Positions 53,905-64,000 of a stretch of DNA of 64,000 bases are shown here, one piece after another. This DNA is from Adiantum capillus-veneris (lineage: Eukaryota; Streptophyta; Polypodiopsida; Polypodiales; Pteridaceae): assembly GCA_014529385.2 (NCBI GenBank), contig CM043945.1:150675241-150739240 (forward strand), in the 5' to 3' direction. Made by a program: the position numbers and the translations under genes. The notes beneath the pieces were generated by a model. It worked only from the letters and a program-made list of their open reading frames with translations, was not told the DNA's origin and ran no database searches. Position 1 is the first letter of the stretch. Each line of letters begins with the position of its first letter.

Positions 53905-55536
53905 TTGCGATACTTCTTGACACAAACAAAGTTATCTGAAAAGCATATGCGATGGGCAAATATCTTGTCCATGTTCCATTTTCAGATTGTGCATGTAGAA
54001 GGCAAGAAGAATGTTGTGGCTGATGCCTTGTCAAGGAAGCCACAAATTTCAGCTGTGTCGATTCCTTATCATCATGAACTTGATGATATGAGAGAACAGT
54101 ATGCAAATGATGAAGATTTTGTAAGGGTCTTCGAGCAACTAATGGATGGACAACGTCATGAACACTATCTTCTTAAAGACGGGTTCATGATGATGCATGG
54201 CAGATTGTGTGTCACAAAGCCATTGCGACGCAAAGTTATGGAAGAGAGTCATGTCCCACCGTATGCAGGGCATCGTGGTATTGATGCTACAGTTAAAGCG
54301 GTTGAGACATTCTTCTATTGGCCTACATTGAGAAGGGATGTGGATGCCTTTGTGCGAGAATGCCTAATATGCCAAAAGGTCAAGTTTGACAGGCAAAAGG
54401 CACCAGGATTATTGCAACCACTACCTATTCCAGATAAACCATGGGAAAGTATTGCTATGGATTTTATCTTTGATCTTCCGAGAACGCAGACAGGAAACGA
54501 TGGTATTTGGACCATTATTTGCAGATTCAGCAAACAGGCTCATTTTATTCCTGTCAGGAAGAAGATAAAGCCAGATCAGATGGCACGCTTGTTTATGAGC
54601 AATATTTTCAAGTATCATGGCATGCCACGGTCGATTGTTAGCGACCGTGATCCACGCATGACAAGTTTGTTCTGGAGAGGCTTGTTTGAGAATATGGGCA
54701 CCACGCTCAAATTCTCTTCGTCATTTCATCCTCAAACAGATGGGCAGTCAGAAGAGGCAAATTCTACTGTCCTAGATCTGCTGAAGTGCTATGTGTCAGA
54801 GCATAAAGGAAAGTGGGAGCAGTATTTGCCATTGGTGGAGTATGCATACAATAATACAGTGCATTCATCAACTGGCAAGGCACCTTTTGAGATAGTTGAA
54901 GGTGGCAAGAAAGTTCCTCCCATACTGCATACAAAGGACAAGATATTTGAAGCAGATAAGTATGTTCAGGACATGGATAAAATGTACAAGAAGGTCAAAG
55001 TGGCCTTAGAAAGGACTCAGGCAAAGCAAAAGAAAGCAGCTGATCGTCACCGTCGTGAAGTGGTATATTCACTTGGTGATTGGGTGCTTTTACGCTTTGA
55101 AAAGGCAAGGTTAAAGAAGATGAAGGGCAAGGAAAGACTGTTTCCAAAGCTCAGCATGCGTTACTATGGGCCTTTTCAAGTATGCGACATAATCAGTGAT
55201 GTTGCATATAGGCTGAAATTGCCTGACAGTTGGAAGATTCACAATGCATTTCATGTGAGTCTTCTCAGACCCTATGTGGGTGATGTGCCAGAAGATATGC
55301 CAGCTGAAGATCAGCCGGAAGTCGAGGAACTTGACGAGATCTTGGTCCCGGAACAGATTTTGGCACACAAAGAAAGGAAAGTGAAAGGCAAGATTGCTAG
55401 GCGTTACTTGGTAAAGTTCAGAAACTATCCACCAATGGATGCTAAGTGGATGGAAGAAGGTGAACTTGCAGAGTCACCAACTGTGTTATCACTTTACCTG
55501 GAAGCCTTTGATTTGCAACCTACCTTGACCCCTTGA
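53905..55536 (+). CDS. Integrase with chromodomain
   Basis: A 543-residue open frame. Residues 1-45 are the end of RNase H (NVVADALSRK). The HHCC finger is H116, H123, C153, C156. The catalytic triad is D186 (IAMDFIF), D247 (SIVSDRDPRM) and E283 (HPQTDGQSEE), with the usual 35-residue gap. A GPY-like segment (RYYGPFQVCDIISDVAYRL) follows, and a chromodomain at about 465-525 (VPEQILAHKERKVKGK, YLVKFRNYPPMDAKWMEE). Chromodomains steer integration to marked chromatin in chromoviruses. Its preserved state contrasts with the deleted RT. The first Met is not a natural start, since the frame continues leftward to the deletion junction. Confidence 0.95.
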   Translation: MRYFLTQTKLSEKHMRWANILSMFHFQIVHVEGKKNVVADALSRKPQISAVSIPYHHELDDMREQYANDEDFVRVFEQLMDGQRHEHYLLKDGFMMMHGRLCVTKPLRRKVMEESHVPPYAGHRGIDATVKAVETFFYWPTLRRDVDAFVRECLICQKVKFDRQKAPGLLQPLPIPDKPWESIAMDFIFDLPRTQTGNDGIWTIICRFSKQAHFIPVRKKIKPDQMARLFMSNIFKYHGMPRSIVSDRDPRMTSLFWRGLFENMGTTLKFSSSFHPQTDGQSEEANSTVLDLLKCYVSEHKGKWEQYLPLVEYAYNNTVHSSTGKAPFEIVEGGKKVPPILHTKDKIFEADKYVQDMDKMYKKVKVALERTQAKQKKAADRHRREVVYSLGDWVLLRFEKARLKKMKGKERLFPKLSMRYYGPFQVCDIISDVAYRLKLPDSWKIHNAFHVSLLRPYVGDVPEDMPAEDQPEVEELDEILVPEQILAHKERKVKGKIARRYLVKFRNYPPMDAKWMEEGELAESPTVLSLYLEAFDLQPTLTP

Positions 55537-56109
55537 GTTTCAAAGCTACATGGATTGTCAGTGTGACAATGGCTTCTGAAACAAATGATGTACATGGTAT
55601 TTTAAGTGAGCTCAAATCAAATACCTGTTACATGAATGTTAGAGCTGTACAGATTGTCAGTTTGGCAATTGCTCTTATGGAATGTCCAAAAGTTTGGTTA
55701 GTGCTATAGAAGTGAGTATTTCTTGTCAGTTTGTCAAGGATACAGTGATTGCTTCTATTCAAGAGTACATGTGTAACTGCATTCTTAAACTGTCGGTTTG
55801 GGTATGCTCGAAAGTGTTACGGGATCCAACGTGTACTATAAAACAGTGGCAAAATGTGCAGCTACCATTTTGTCATTGGAAAGTTAGTGACTCAAAGCAA
55901 TGGCAAAGTGCGCAACTACCACTATGTCATTGGGACAGGGTTCACACGCAGGCAATACATGAGTCGATGAGGTGTTGAATACACCAGGGTTGACATAGAG
56001 CATGTATGTGTCGTATATGTGTCGACAGGTGTTGAATACATCAATGTTGACAGTAAGCATGTACGACATAGATGCAAACGAGGACGTTTGAGATTTCAAG
56101 AGGGGGGTA
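55537..56109 (+). other. 3' non-coding region and polypurine tract
   Basis: No gene. It has repeated words such as CAGTGGCAAAATGTGCAG/GCAATGGCAAAGTGCGCA, and GTGTTGAATACA twice, and ends AAGAGGGGGGTA before the 3' LTR. Confidence 0.75.
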
Positions 56110-57585
56110 TGTCACCAGCGTGTGACTACTATCTATCCTTTTTGTTGATTTCTTTCTTATTATCTATTTACTTTCACTTTTTGGAAACACCCCTCGGGAA
56201 ATCTAACTGCCCTGCATTGCATAGCTAGTGTGGAACTCTCCAGAGGGAGTCCAGGCCTGAGGGCAAGAGAGCACTAAGGTTGGACAAGGACTATGGTTAG
56301 CCAAGTGGGGTCATTGACTAGCCAAAGTGGAATCCTTTGCTACAGAGGCTACATTTCAGTTTTGGATGTGGCCGCAGTGTACAAAGAGCGTCGGATGACC
56401 TAGAAAGATACAATGGCAGCATCTCCTAAAATTTAGGGAACTGCTATTTTGGGACCTGAAAATGTCTTCGCGTCATTACGTGCAGTTTGACATGGGGATA
56501 TTTTGTTACTCTGTGGCCAAGTCAACAAAGGCTGCAGGTGAGATATTTTAGACCCGAGGGTTTAAAGCGGGAAAATGCACAAATGAGTGACACTTGGCAC
56601 TCTGAGGCCAGTTTACTACTTATAGAGAAGGCAAAAACGTGATTTATAGCTGGGAGGCTCATTTTGCAAGTCTCTGTCACAGGTTAAGAGCTATGGAGTG
56701 CTTGCTTTCCCTCTTATGCACAGTGCGGTGCCAGGAGTGATGCCCTGCACGCTACGCACTGCCCTCTCTCTCCCCTTTGGCAGTATGTTATGCCCCTCTA
56801 GTGGGCTTTTCATTTGACCAATGTACAGTTGTGTGGGTTCATGCGCGATTGCCGAGGCAAGAGCCTCTTGCACAGGTACTGGATTAGCTAGCGGCTAATC
56901 CCCCCGCAGGTACAGGTGAATTCGGAGAGGTTTCACGCCAGAAATCTCGTCCGATTCAAAGGGCAAGTAGCCCTACAGGTGCGGGAGCTCGAGGACTTGC
57001 TAAGGATGCGACCGGCACGCTAAACGAAGCCCGAAACAGTGAATTACAGCCTGCTGTGTATTTTTGCAGGTTTAGGGTTTTGGCCCTAAACGGACCCTAA
57101 TACCCCCAGGAGGTTCGGGGACGCAAGGGGACCGTTGTGCAGGTGATCTGGTGCATTTTCAGGGCTGAAAACAGAGAATTCAGCGTGCTGCAGATTCTCG
57201 CCAGGTTTTGCAAAGTGCCCGTATGCGTCGGGAAAGTCGGTCAATGCGTGGGAATACTGACTGTGAAGGGTTCTAGTACAGTTATGCTGCCGAAATCGGG
57301 CTGGAACAGTGGAAATTCAGCCGAGTTTGTGCGGGGCAGCTTGTAGGGAACCACAGCGTTTATTCCCTCTTTTGAACAATAAAGAAATACCGAAAGGGGC
57401 GCCTAAGTTAGGGGCCAATCTGGTGTCCGTCTACTCATACAGGTGCAATCTAGCAGCCTGTATCCCTCTCCCCTTTGTTGTGTCTTGAAAGTACAGGTAA
57501 AATAGACGACTAATAATGGGTGAAAGCTAAATCAAGGTTTGAAGTAAAGTCTACCGCCCTTTTTGGATTGAACAGGCCGGTTACA
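56110..57585 (+). repeat. 3' LTR of the chromodomain Gypsy
   Basis: TGTCACCAGCG to GGTTACA, followed by TSD GCTGA (57586-57590; left copy 49830-49834). The shared block is at 57381-57403. Confidence 0.96.
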
Positions 57586-58462
57586 GCTGAAATCTGCAAA
57601 TCTTTACCTGCTGAATTCTGACTCTATGTCGGTGACAATGTTGATGACGACGATGCGACGACGACGATCTGAAAACGCAGATGCTGAAATCTGCGTTTTC
57701 CGGGCTGAAACTGTAAACCTTGTGAAAACTGACCGTGCGGCGAGGAACTGCTGCGGGAAGGTGAGATCTGCGAGGTTCAGGACTTGATCTGCGGTGTCTA
57801 AGGGCTGAAAACTGAAAACGCTGATGGTTCTTAGTGTTCCGTCACGGTGAATCTGCAAAACGTTGGGGCTGATTTGCAAATCAAAAACGCTAGGGCTGAA
57901 AATGGTTCTGCTGTCACCGGATGTTCTGCAAATGCAAAACGCTAGGCTGATCTGCTGTCTCGTGATGACGCCGGGCTGATTTGCTGTGCATAAATCGCCA
58001 AGGCGGGTCTGTAGATGAAAAACGCTAGGGCTGTCCTGCTGATGCAGAAAACGCTAGGCCTCTTGGGTTCTGCTGAGAAGTTGCCTGTTGAGCAGGTGCT
58101 CCTGCTGCCTCTTCTACCAATTAGTGCTAGCCTAGGTTTGCTTATATACAAACTTACTCAATTTGCCCTACCTACTTTCCAACAAAAGTCACTTAAAAAT
58201 AATAAGTGAAAAATACCAAAAATAGGAAAAATAGGTCAAATACACTAGAAAATTCCCCTGATGGATTCTGATGGGAATGCTTATGATCATGCTGTGTGCA
58301 CCAGAGGATATGCATCTAATCTAAGTGACTAGTCATGCACGGTTTGCGAACAGACTCACAAAAGTACCAGAACACGTCTAATCTAGACTAACTGGACTGA
58401 CTGAACCCTTGTCGTGCTGTAGCTTGTCCACGGACACATAGGGTTGGATGTGTCACGTGACA
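57586..58462 (-). repeat. Minus-strand LTR, main part
   Basis: Reading leftward it begins with the palindrome TGTCACGTGACA (58462-58451), preceded by the purine tract AAAAGGAGGGGA (a 3' LTR boundary). It has a TATATAAGC-type box at about 58147-58140 and many AAACGC-containing words (GCTGAAAACGC type). It continues at 49834-49516 beyond the inserted Gypsy, for about 1.2 kb in total. Confidence 0.7.
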
Positions 58463-58600
58463 TCCCCTCCTTTTCAAAGTGAGGTCTGAGCCTGGCTGGG
58501 TGCACACATTTTTAGTCATTTTTGGGCTTTTATGTTTTTTGCACCAGTTACACATTTTGCCCTACCTCAACCTAAGATTCTATAAATAAAATGCTTAGGG
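58463..58600 (+). repeat. LTR of the right-hand Gypsy, part before the hAT insertion
   Basis: Includes TATAAATAAAATGCTTAGGG, which continues after the hAT element at CTTAGGG (61915). The left boundary of this LTR is not certain because it abuts the minus-strand element. Confidence 0.55.
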
Positions 58601-59135
58601 CACGATAACAAGGAACGGGCGAAACGGGGGAAAATCGTTCCATAACGGCATTCCAAGCAAGGCCAACCGGGGAAACGGCTACGCAAACGGGCCAGCGTTC
58701 CGGTTCCAGAACGTAACACCGGAACGGCGTTCAACCGGGCGGAACGGGACGGAACGGGCCAGAACGACCGAGCGGCAGATTTTGAATTTTGAATTTGGGC
58801 GGGCAGTTTTGGGAGCGCCCATTTTTGGGATGGTTCACACTGGGGGGGGGGGGTTGTGTGTGTGTGTGTTGGGGGGGGGGGGGGGGGGGGGGGGGTCTTC
58901 TCACACCCTCTCTCAAGCTTGAAGCTTCAAGCCACTCTCACCCTCTCTCTCAAGCTCGAAGCCACAAGCTCTCAAGCTTGAAGCTTCATCCCTCTCGCAA
59001 CTTGCAAGCTCCATTCCAATTTCCTTCATCGCATCCCTCTCTCAAGCTCCATCCCTCTCTCAACTTTCAAGCTCCATCCCTCCTTCCCTCTCTCGAGTTT
59101 CAAGCCTCAAGCCTCAAGTCTCAAGCGCCATCAAT

Positions 59136-59671
59136 ATGGCACAAGCTTCCACATCAAATGAAGGTCCCTCGGTTGGGAAGAGAGGAAAGAAGGATGAGCC
59201 TTCATGGTGGGATGAGGTGCACTCCGAAGTCTTGGGCAAAGAAGGCGGTGCAAGATCATGGACGTGCAAACTATGTAGCTTTCAACGCAAATCCGGGACA
59301 AGCAAGGTTCGAGCACATCTCCTTCACATAGTGGGGGAGCAAGTGAAGCATTGCAGTAATGTGACGGCCGAGAAGAAGAAGGAGCTTGAGATCAAGGATG
59401 CCATCATAAGAGCCAAAGCAAATGATCGACCCAAGCGGAAAGCCATTGACCCCAATCACTTGGTTTTTCCTTCTTCTACCACTCATTCGCATGCTTCCGT
59501 TGGAGGTAGTAGTGCGGCGGCTCAATCATCATTTCAAACGATCACTCCCTCTCATCCCACCCATCGTCAACGAACTCTAGATGCGTCATGGGATCCAAAA
59601 AAAGAGGAGGATGTGGATGCCGCCGTTGCCCGCTTTTTTTATCACGATCATATCCCTTTCATAAAGGATCG
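59136..59671 (+). CDS. hAT transposase exon 1, BED zinc finger
   Basis: ATG at 59136 (MAQASTSNEGPSVGKRGKKD). The BED finger spans about residues 20-70: WWDEVHSEVLG, WTCKLCSFQRKSG, then HLLHIVGEQVKHC with the His/Cys ligands; it binds the sub-terminal repeats. A Ser-rich linker follows, then DVDAAVARFFYHDHIPF. The exon ends GGATCG at donor GTAAGT. Confidence 0.88.
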
Positions 59672-59781
59672 GTAAGTTCCAAGTTCTCAATGCTCTTTCA
59701 TATCATGACCATCACTAGTATGTTTGTTTTCCAATTTACATTGTCTTCACTTTTGACCTTTATGACATGTACATTGTATAG

Positions 59782-61245
59782 GTCGGACTACTTCAAGGCA
59801 ATGTGCACAAGGATTGGGGATTACGGGCCACGCTACGTGCCACCCACTTCAGAGGCCCTTCGTACTACTCTTCTTGATAGAGAGAAGGCCGTTGTGGAGA
59901 TGGCAGCCATAAACATGAAGCGACAATGGGCCAAGTATAGAGTGACACTCATTGCAGATGGACGGAGAGACACCAGGAGGAGATCCATTCATGGGCTTGT
60001 GGCTTATTGCAAGGGAGAGATGTACTTTGCCTACTCACATGACGCCACAGAAACAGGGAAATCCGCCGATGTGCTTGCAGGAGAGTGGGCGTCTGCCATA
60101 GAGATCATTGGCCCAGAGGTGGTGTTGCAGCTTGTCACGGATGGGGAGGCATTACGCCATTTTGGAGGGCATGTATCCCCGCATCAAAGTGTCATTTTGT
60201 ATGGCACATTGTCTCGACTCTCAACAACCTTTTAAAGGATATAGGGCGCCTACCTTGGATTGAGCCTCTCATTACAAGTGCGTCCAAGCTAGTGTCCTTC
60301 ATCAACAATCACAATCTCCTTCGTGCTGCATTCTTGAAGTGGTCAGGGGGCAAGGTTCTCTTGAAGTATTGTGAGACCCGCTTTGCCTACAACTACCTAA
60401 TGGTTCATCACCTATGCGAATGTCAGAGTGCAGTGCGGCAGACCGTCATCAGTACGAAGTACACTGCCTCATCCTACGCAGGTTCAGTCGTAGGGATCTT
60501 ATGTGCAAGCAAGTCAGAGGATCCCCAGTTTTGGGAGTCACTAAAGACTATAGACCAAATGGTACAACCGGTACTCCACTTGCTTCGAGTAGTTGATGGC
60601 ATGCAACCTTGCATTGGCAAGGTTTATGAGGCCATGGATCGCATGGTGGAGGCCCTCCAAACACTTGAGCCAGATGCAGATAGGTTTGAGGAGATTAGCC
60701 TGCTTTGTCAGAGCAGATGGGACGCCTATGCTTCCCCTTTCCATGGTGCGGCTTTTGTGCTGGATCCAGAGTTTCAAGGTGCAAGACAGGAGCATGATGG
60801 GGAGGTGACCAAGCAATGGAACGATATCTTGACCATGTTTCACCCTGATCGAGAAGAGCGCCGCAAAATCAAGGATCAACTTGCTATGTACAGGGATATG
60901 TGAGGATCATTTGGGCTTGCCGATGCCCAAGTTGATTGCACCAAGATCTCCTCAGTTTTGTGGTGGCAGGACTATGGCTCAGATGGGCCAGAGCTTCAAC
61001 GACTAGCTATCCACATCCTCAGCCAAGCGGTTAGCTCCTCTTGCTTGGAGCAATTGTGGAGTGTTTACAGCCACGTTGCATCCAGGAAGAGAAACCGACT
61101 TGCAATGGAGAAAGCAAATGATCTTGTATTTGTGAGTGCAAACTTGCGTATGCTTTGCAAGTCAGCATCCAAAGTATCGGACCCCTTTCTACAGTGGGAG
61201 ATGGAGGCAAAGGCGGAGATACTGGGGGAGGGTGGATCTACATAG
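59782..61245 (+). pseudogene. hAT transposase catalytic and dimerisation regions (exon 2)
   Basis: Acceptor TTGTATAG at 59781 restores the frame (RSDYFKAMCTRIGDYGPRYV). The DUF659-like part is recognisable by TLIADGRRDTRRRSIHGLVA (D-G-x2-D) and VLQLVTD. A frameshift near 60150 moves to the frame with STLNNLLKDIGRLPWIEPLI and KYCETRFAYNYLMVHHLCEC. A TGA at 60901 precedes the hAT dimerisation domain in the same frame (PELQRLAIHILSQAVSSSCL, EQLWSVYSHVASRKRNRL). One shift and one stop make it inactive. Confidence 0.87.
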
Positions 61246-61914
61246 GTTTTACATGAAGTGGATGACGCGGACGAGCCTGTTGGGGATGAGGATTGGGATG
61301 ACATCCATGATCTCCATGACACCACTACAGATTGGCAAGCTGGCTCTTCTACCACTGATCCTTGAGCCTTGGCCCTTGGGCCTTGACATGTTTACATTAT
61401 GGCATTTTGGCATCTATGTATTGAGCTCTTGAGTCCCTAGTGGCTAGTCTTTACTCTTGAGCCTCAACTCTTATCTTTTCTCAGTGCTTACCTTTTTGTA
61501 GCGCCTTGGCTGGCCTTATAAGCCACACTTGAATTTATAGTCATAGTCTTTTAAGTTTTTACTCCGTCTTTCTGTCTATTGAGCTCTTCAATCTTTGCAC
61601 TTCCTAGATAATGTTATTTGTGATGCGCTTAGTATGTTGTGAGGTGTCTACAACCCCAGTAAATTGAATTTACGTCCGCAACCACTAACGCGCACAAGCG
61701 ACATGTTGAAACTTGAAACATGCTTGAACATGATTCTAATTGTCCAAGTAGGTGTTAGAAGCTTGGCTTATAGTTGTTTCCTAACTTATAGGCTATTTTG
61801 AGGCTAATTTCAGCGTTTTTTGGTGGACCGTTCCGGCGTTCCCGTTCCGGTCCCCGCCTATACGTTCCAGTACCGTTCCGGAGTCTCCCCGTTCCCGTTC
61901 CGAAGTAACTTTGA

Positions 61915-62327
<413 letters not shown>

Positions 62328-62339
62328 CGGTATCAGAGC
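62328..62339 (+). promoter_or_regulatory. Primer-binding site, initiator-Met type
   Basis: CGGTATCAGAGC, one base from TGGTATCAGAGC. Confidence 0.8.
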
Positions 62340-62639
62340 ACAGAAAGATTCTTCTTCTACGGAGGATCTGATCCTTTTTGCAACACACGTAGGTTTTTGT
62401 GAAAGAATCTTCGTGTACCGACCCCGGACTTACATATTAGGCACTCCCACCCTTCGTACATCGCGCATCGGGCGCGCTCTTGTCTTCATCGCTCTGTCTT
62501 ACGGGGCATAAGCCATAAAGAATTCCAGATTACTCATGGGTTCTCTCAGAGAATCTGACAGAGATAACACCTTTAGGTGGGCAGGCAAACGAAAAAATGA
62601 AATCTAGCGCGTTACAGAGCAGCAACCGAGCCTAGAAAA

Positions 62640-63190
62640 GGAAAGATGAAAGCAGGATTGGTACCACATTGCATGGGGACCGACCCAAATCAGATGAACA
62701 AAAGCACAAAACTTTGCCGCGCATGGGGCAAAGTGAAAGATCAAGAAGCCCTCATTTTCTTTGATGGAGGAGCCAAGGCCAACTTCATTGGCGGCTCGAC
62801 TTGGAATTACTCTCGATAGGCTAAGGCCACAGGCGGAGGCGGTTTTAGCAGCACCCGGACGAGATGTTGCCATCAAACTTCGTTTGCATTGTCAGAGGTA
62901 TTTAGGGCACAAGGACTTTTATATCATGCCTTTGGAAGGTGTGATGTCCTCCTAGGAATCCCTTGATACCACAAGAACAACGTCGTGGTTAACTATCGGA
63001 CTAAGAAAGCGACTTTGACGAATGAGAAGGGCAAAGAGATTGTACTTGATGGGGGGGGGGGGGGGGGGGGAACTGAAAGGCCAAATATGTTAGATTTCGA
63101 AAAGGAACTACAAGATTTTCTACAAGCTGAGGTTGACTGTTTCTCTGAGGGCATACCGTGTTGCCTCCTTCAAGTTTTGAAGATCACATG
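62640..63190 (+). pseudogene. Gypsy protease remnant
   Basis: Frames with LCRAWGKVKDQEALIFFDGG and AKANFI (D-G-G at the active site), then KLRLHCQRYLGHKDFYIMPL and a degraded LLGIP. A 20-base G run near 63050-63070 disrupts the following part, which ends in QDFLQAEVDCFSEGIP (linker before RT). Confidence 0.78.
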
Positions 63191-63269
63191 ATGATTCCTG
63201 GTAGTACACCACCAAACCGGCCACCTTGCAGAGTTAGCCAAGGCCAAAATAAAGAAACAATGAACCAGA

Positions 63270-63600
63270 ACAGATTTCCACATTACGAGGATCGATGATA
63301 TACTCGACAGACTTCAAGGTTCTATTTGCCAAATTGATATGAAGAGTGGTTATCATCAAATCTGAATTGCTCCTGGAGACGTTTACAAGACAGCTTTCAA
63401 GACGACTTTTGGGATTCTCAGAGAGTTTTACAGGCACTGCGGAAGCATAAATTGGTTATAAATGCAAAAAAGAACAATTTTTTTCTTCCCTGAGATACAC
63501 TTCCTGGGACATATCGTCTCAACAGTAGGGGTAAAGATGGACCCGGCCAAAATTGAGACTATTTGTTCATCAAAGGATTCCAGAGAAAGGGGATCAGATG
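63270..63600 (+). pseudogene. Gypsy RT remnant with internal deletion
   Basis: RIDDILDRLQGSICQIDMKS GYHQI with an in-frame stop at once after it, then KTAFKTTFGILREF. The central palm with YxDD is absent; sequence jumps to PEIHFLGHIVSTVGVKMDPA, the thumb region. Confidence 0.82.
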
Positions 63601-63739
63601 ACAGTGCACCTTAGGGTTTCCGATGATCAAGACTGACGTGCCAATGGACAGGGGAAGCTAAAGAAGCTACCCACAGGTCCAAGGGCACAAGGAAAGAAAG
63701 AAAAAAGGGAATCATCTAGTAGATCAGAGATTTCCCCAG

Positions 63740-64000
63740 ACCCAGGATAAGATTTTTGAAGCGGATCAGTATGATCTAGATCTGGATACTGCTTTTGCCT
63801 AGGTACACGAGGCTCTTGAGAAGTCTCAAGCACGGCATAAGAAGGCAGCCAATAAGATTCAACACGACTTACAGCTGCAGGAAGATGATTGGGTGCTTTT
63901 ACGGTTTGAGAAGGCACGCCTAAGGAAACAAAAAGGAAAGGAGCCGCTTTTTTCTAAAGCTAAGATACTATGGCCCTTTCCCGATTAAATAGAAGATCAA
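63740..64000 (+). pseudogene. Gypsy integrase C-terminal remnant
   Basis: KIFEADQYDLDLDTAFA, a stop, then VHEALEKSQARHKKAANKIQ and WVLLRFEKARLRKQKGKEPL, parallel to 54940-55140 in the young element. The catalytic core is missing. Continues past the window. Confidence 0.82.

Larger units (their letters stand above)
49835..57585 (+). mobile_element. Young chromodomain Gypsy with deleted reverse transcriptase
   Basis: LTRs of 1477 and 1476 bp, TSD GCTGA on both sides, primer site, gag, protease, integrase with chromodomain and polypurine tract. By eye the LTRs differ by about 13 substitutions and one 1-base indel, about 99% identical. The RT and most of RNase H are missing in a clean internal deletion, and gag is shifted in its zinc knuckle. 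The integrase frame is entirely open. The element must have been copied by RT supplied in trans, unless the deletion followed insertion. Confidence 0.95.
58601..61914 (+). mobile_element. hAT-family DNA transposon, 3.3 kb
   Basis: Flanked by CTTAGGG on both sides (58594-58600 and 61915-61921; hAT duplications are 8 bp, so one base may have changed). The ends carry imperfect inverted repeats rich in GGAACGGG (left CACGATAACAAGGAACGGG, right end reading inward TTACTTCGGAACGGGAACGG), extending as sub-terminal GGAACGG/CCGTTCC clusters for about 150 bp at the left and 90 bp at the right. It encodes a BED finger, DUF659-type and dimerisation domains. A G-rich run (58842-58895) interrupts the 5' part. 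Confidence 0.85.
62328..64000 (+). mobile_element. Scrambled Gypsy internal region (runs off window)
   Basis: After the primer site and the conserved leader block (62455-62520) gag is missing. Protease, RT and integrase pieces follow, separated by deletions. It belongs near the chromodomain Gypsy by protein similarity but shares leader sequence with the 4.1-kb element. Confidence 0.8.

Overview
The window looks like a repeat-dense land-plant nuclear genome. It holds nested LTR retrotransposons with plant-type primer sites (initiator-Met tRNA and Asp tRNA), Copia and chromodomain Gypsy remnants, a BED-finger hAT transposon, and one intron-bearing host gene resembling the plant acyl-activating enzymes AAE17/AAE18. 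The lineage cannot be fixed from sequence alone. No rRNA, tRNA, CRISPR array or prokaryotic-style operon was seen.

Layout. (1) 1-17.7 kb: two LINE copies joined by a TC microsatellite. The second is split by a 9-kb non-autonomous Gypsy element (3118-12121) with near-identical LTRs, a 5-bp target duplication, gag and protease but no reverse transcriptase or integrase. Next come LTR scraps of two other Gypsy families, a minus-strand Gypsy protease, the 5' end of an L1-type LINE, a minus-strand 1.5-kb-type LTR, and two more LINE tails. (2) 17.7-20.6 kb: a decayed Copia element. (3) 20.6-36.1 kb: an array of LINE copies in one orientation, separated by (TC)n tracts, with a different minus-strand L1 LINE lodged inside one tract. 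The best copy (about 28.55-33.54 kb) has an ORF1 resembling vertebrate L1 ORF1p, an apurinic-type endonuclease, a YADD reverse transcriptase and a CCHC tail, all with frameshifts. (4) 36.4-42.6 kb, minus strand: nine clean GT-AG exons of the AAE17/18-like acyl-CoA synthetase. All eight junctions keep frame, but the N- and C-terminal exons are absent from the window. (5) 43-49.5 kb: a decayed Copia element carrying an intact 4.1-kb non-autonomous Gypsy (44186-48285, TSD CCTCT). (6) 49.5-58.5 kb: a minus-strand LTR split by a young 7.75-kb chromodomain Gypsy (49835-57585, TSD GCTGA) whose reverse transcriptase has been deleted. (7) 58.5-64 kb: another Gypsy whose LTR is split by a 3.3-kb hAT transposon, followed by scrambled protease, RT and integrase pieces running off the window.

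How it fits together. The LINE family appears to insert into (TC)n tracts in a fixed orientation and itself ends in (TC)n, so each copy provides the next landing site; this explains the head-to-tail arrays and is the most interesting signal here. The youngest LTR elements all lack reverse transcriptase, so they probably moved using enzymes from relatives. Blocks shared across otherwise different LTR families (an LTR motif after the poly(A) signal, and a GC-rich leader hairpin) are candidates for the signals recognised by those shared enzymes.
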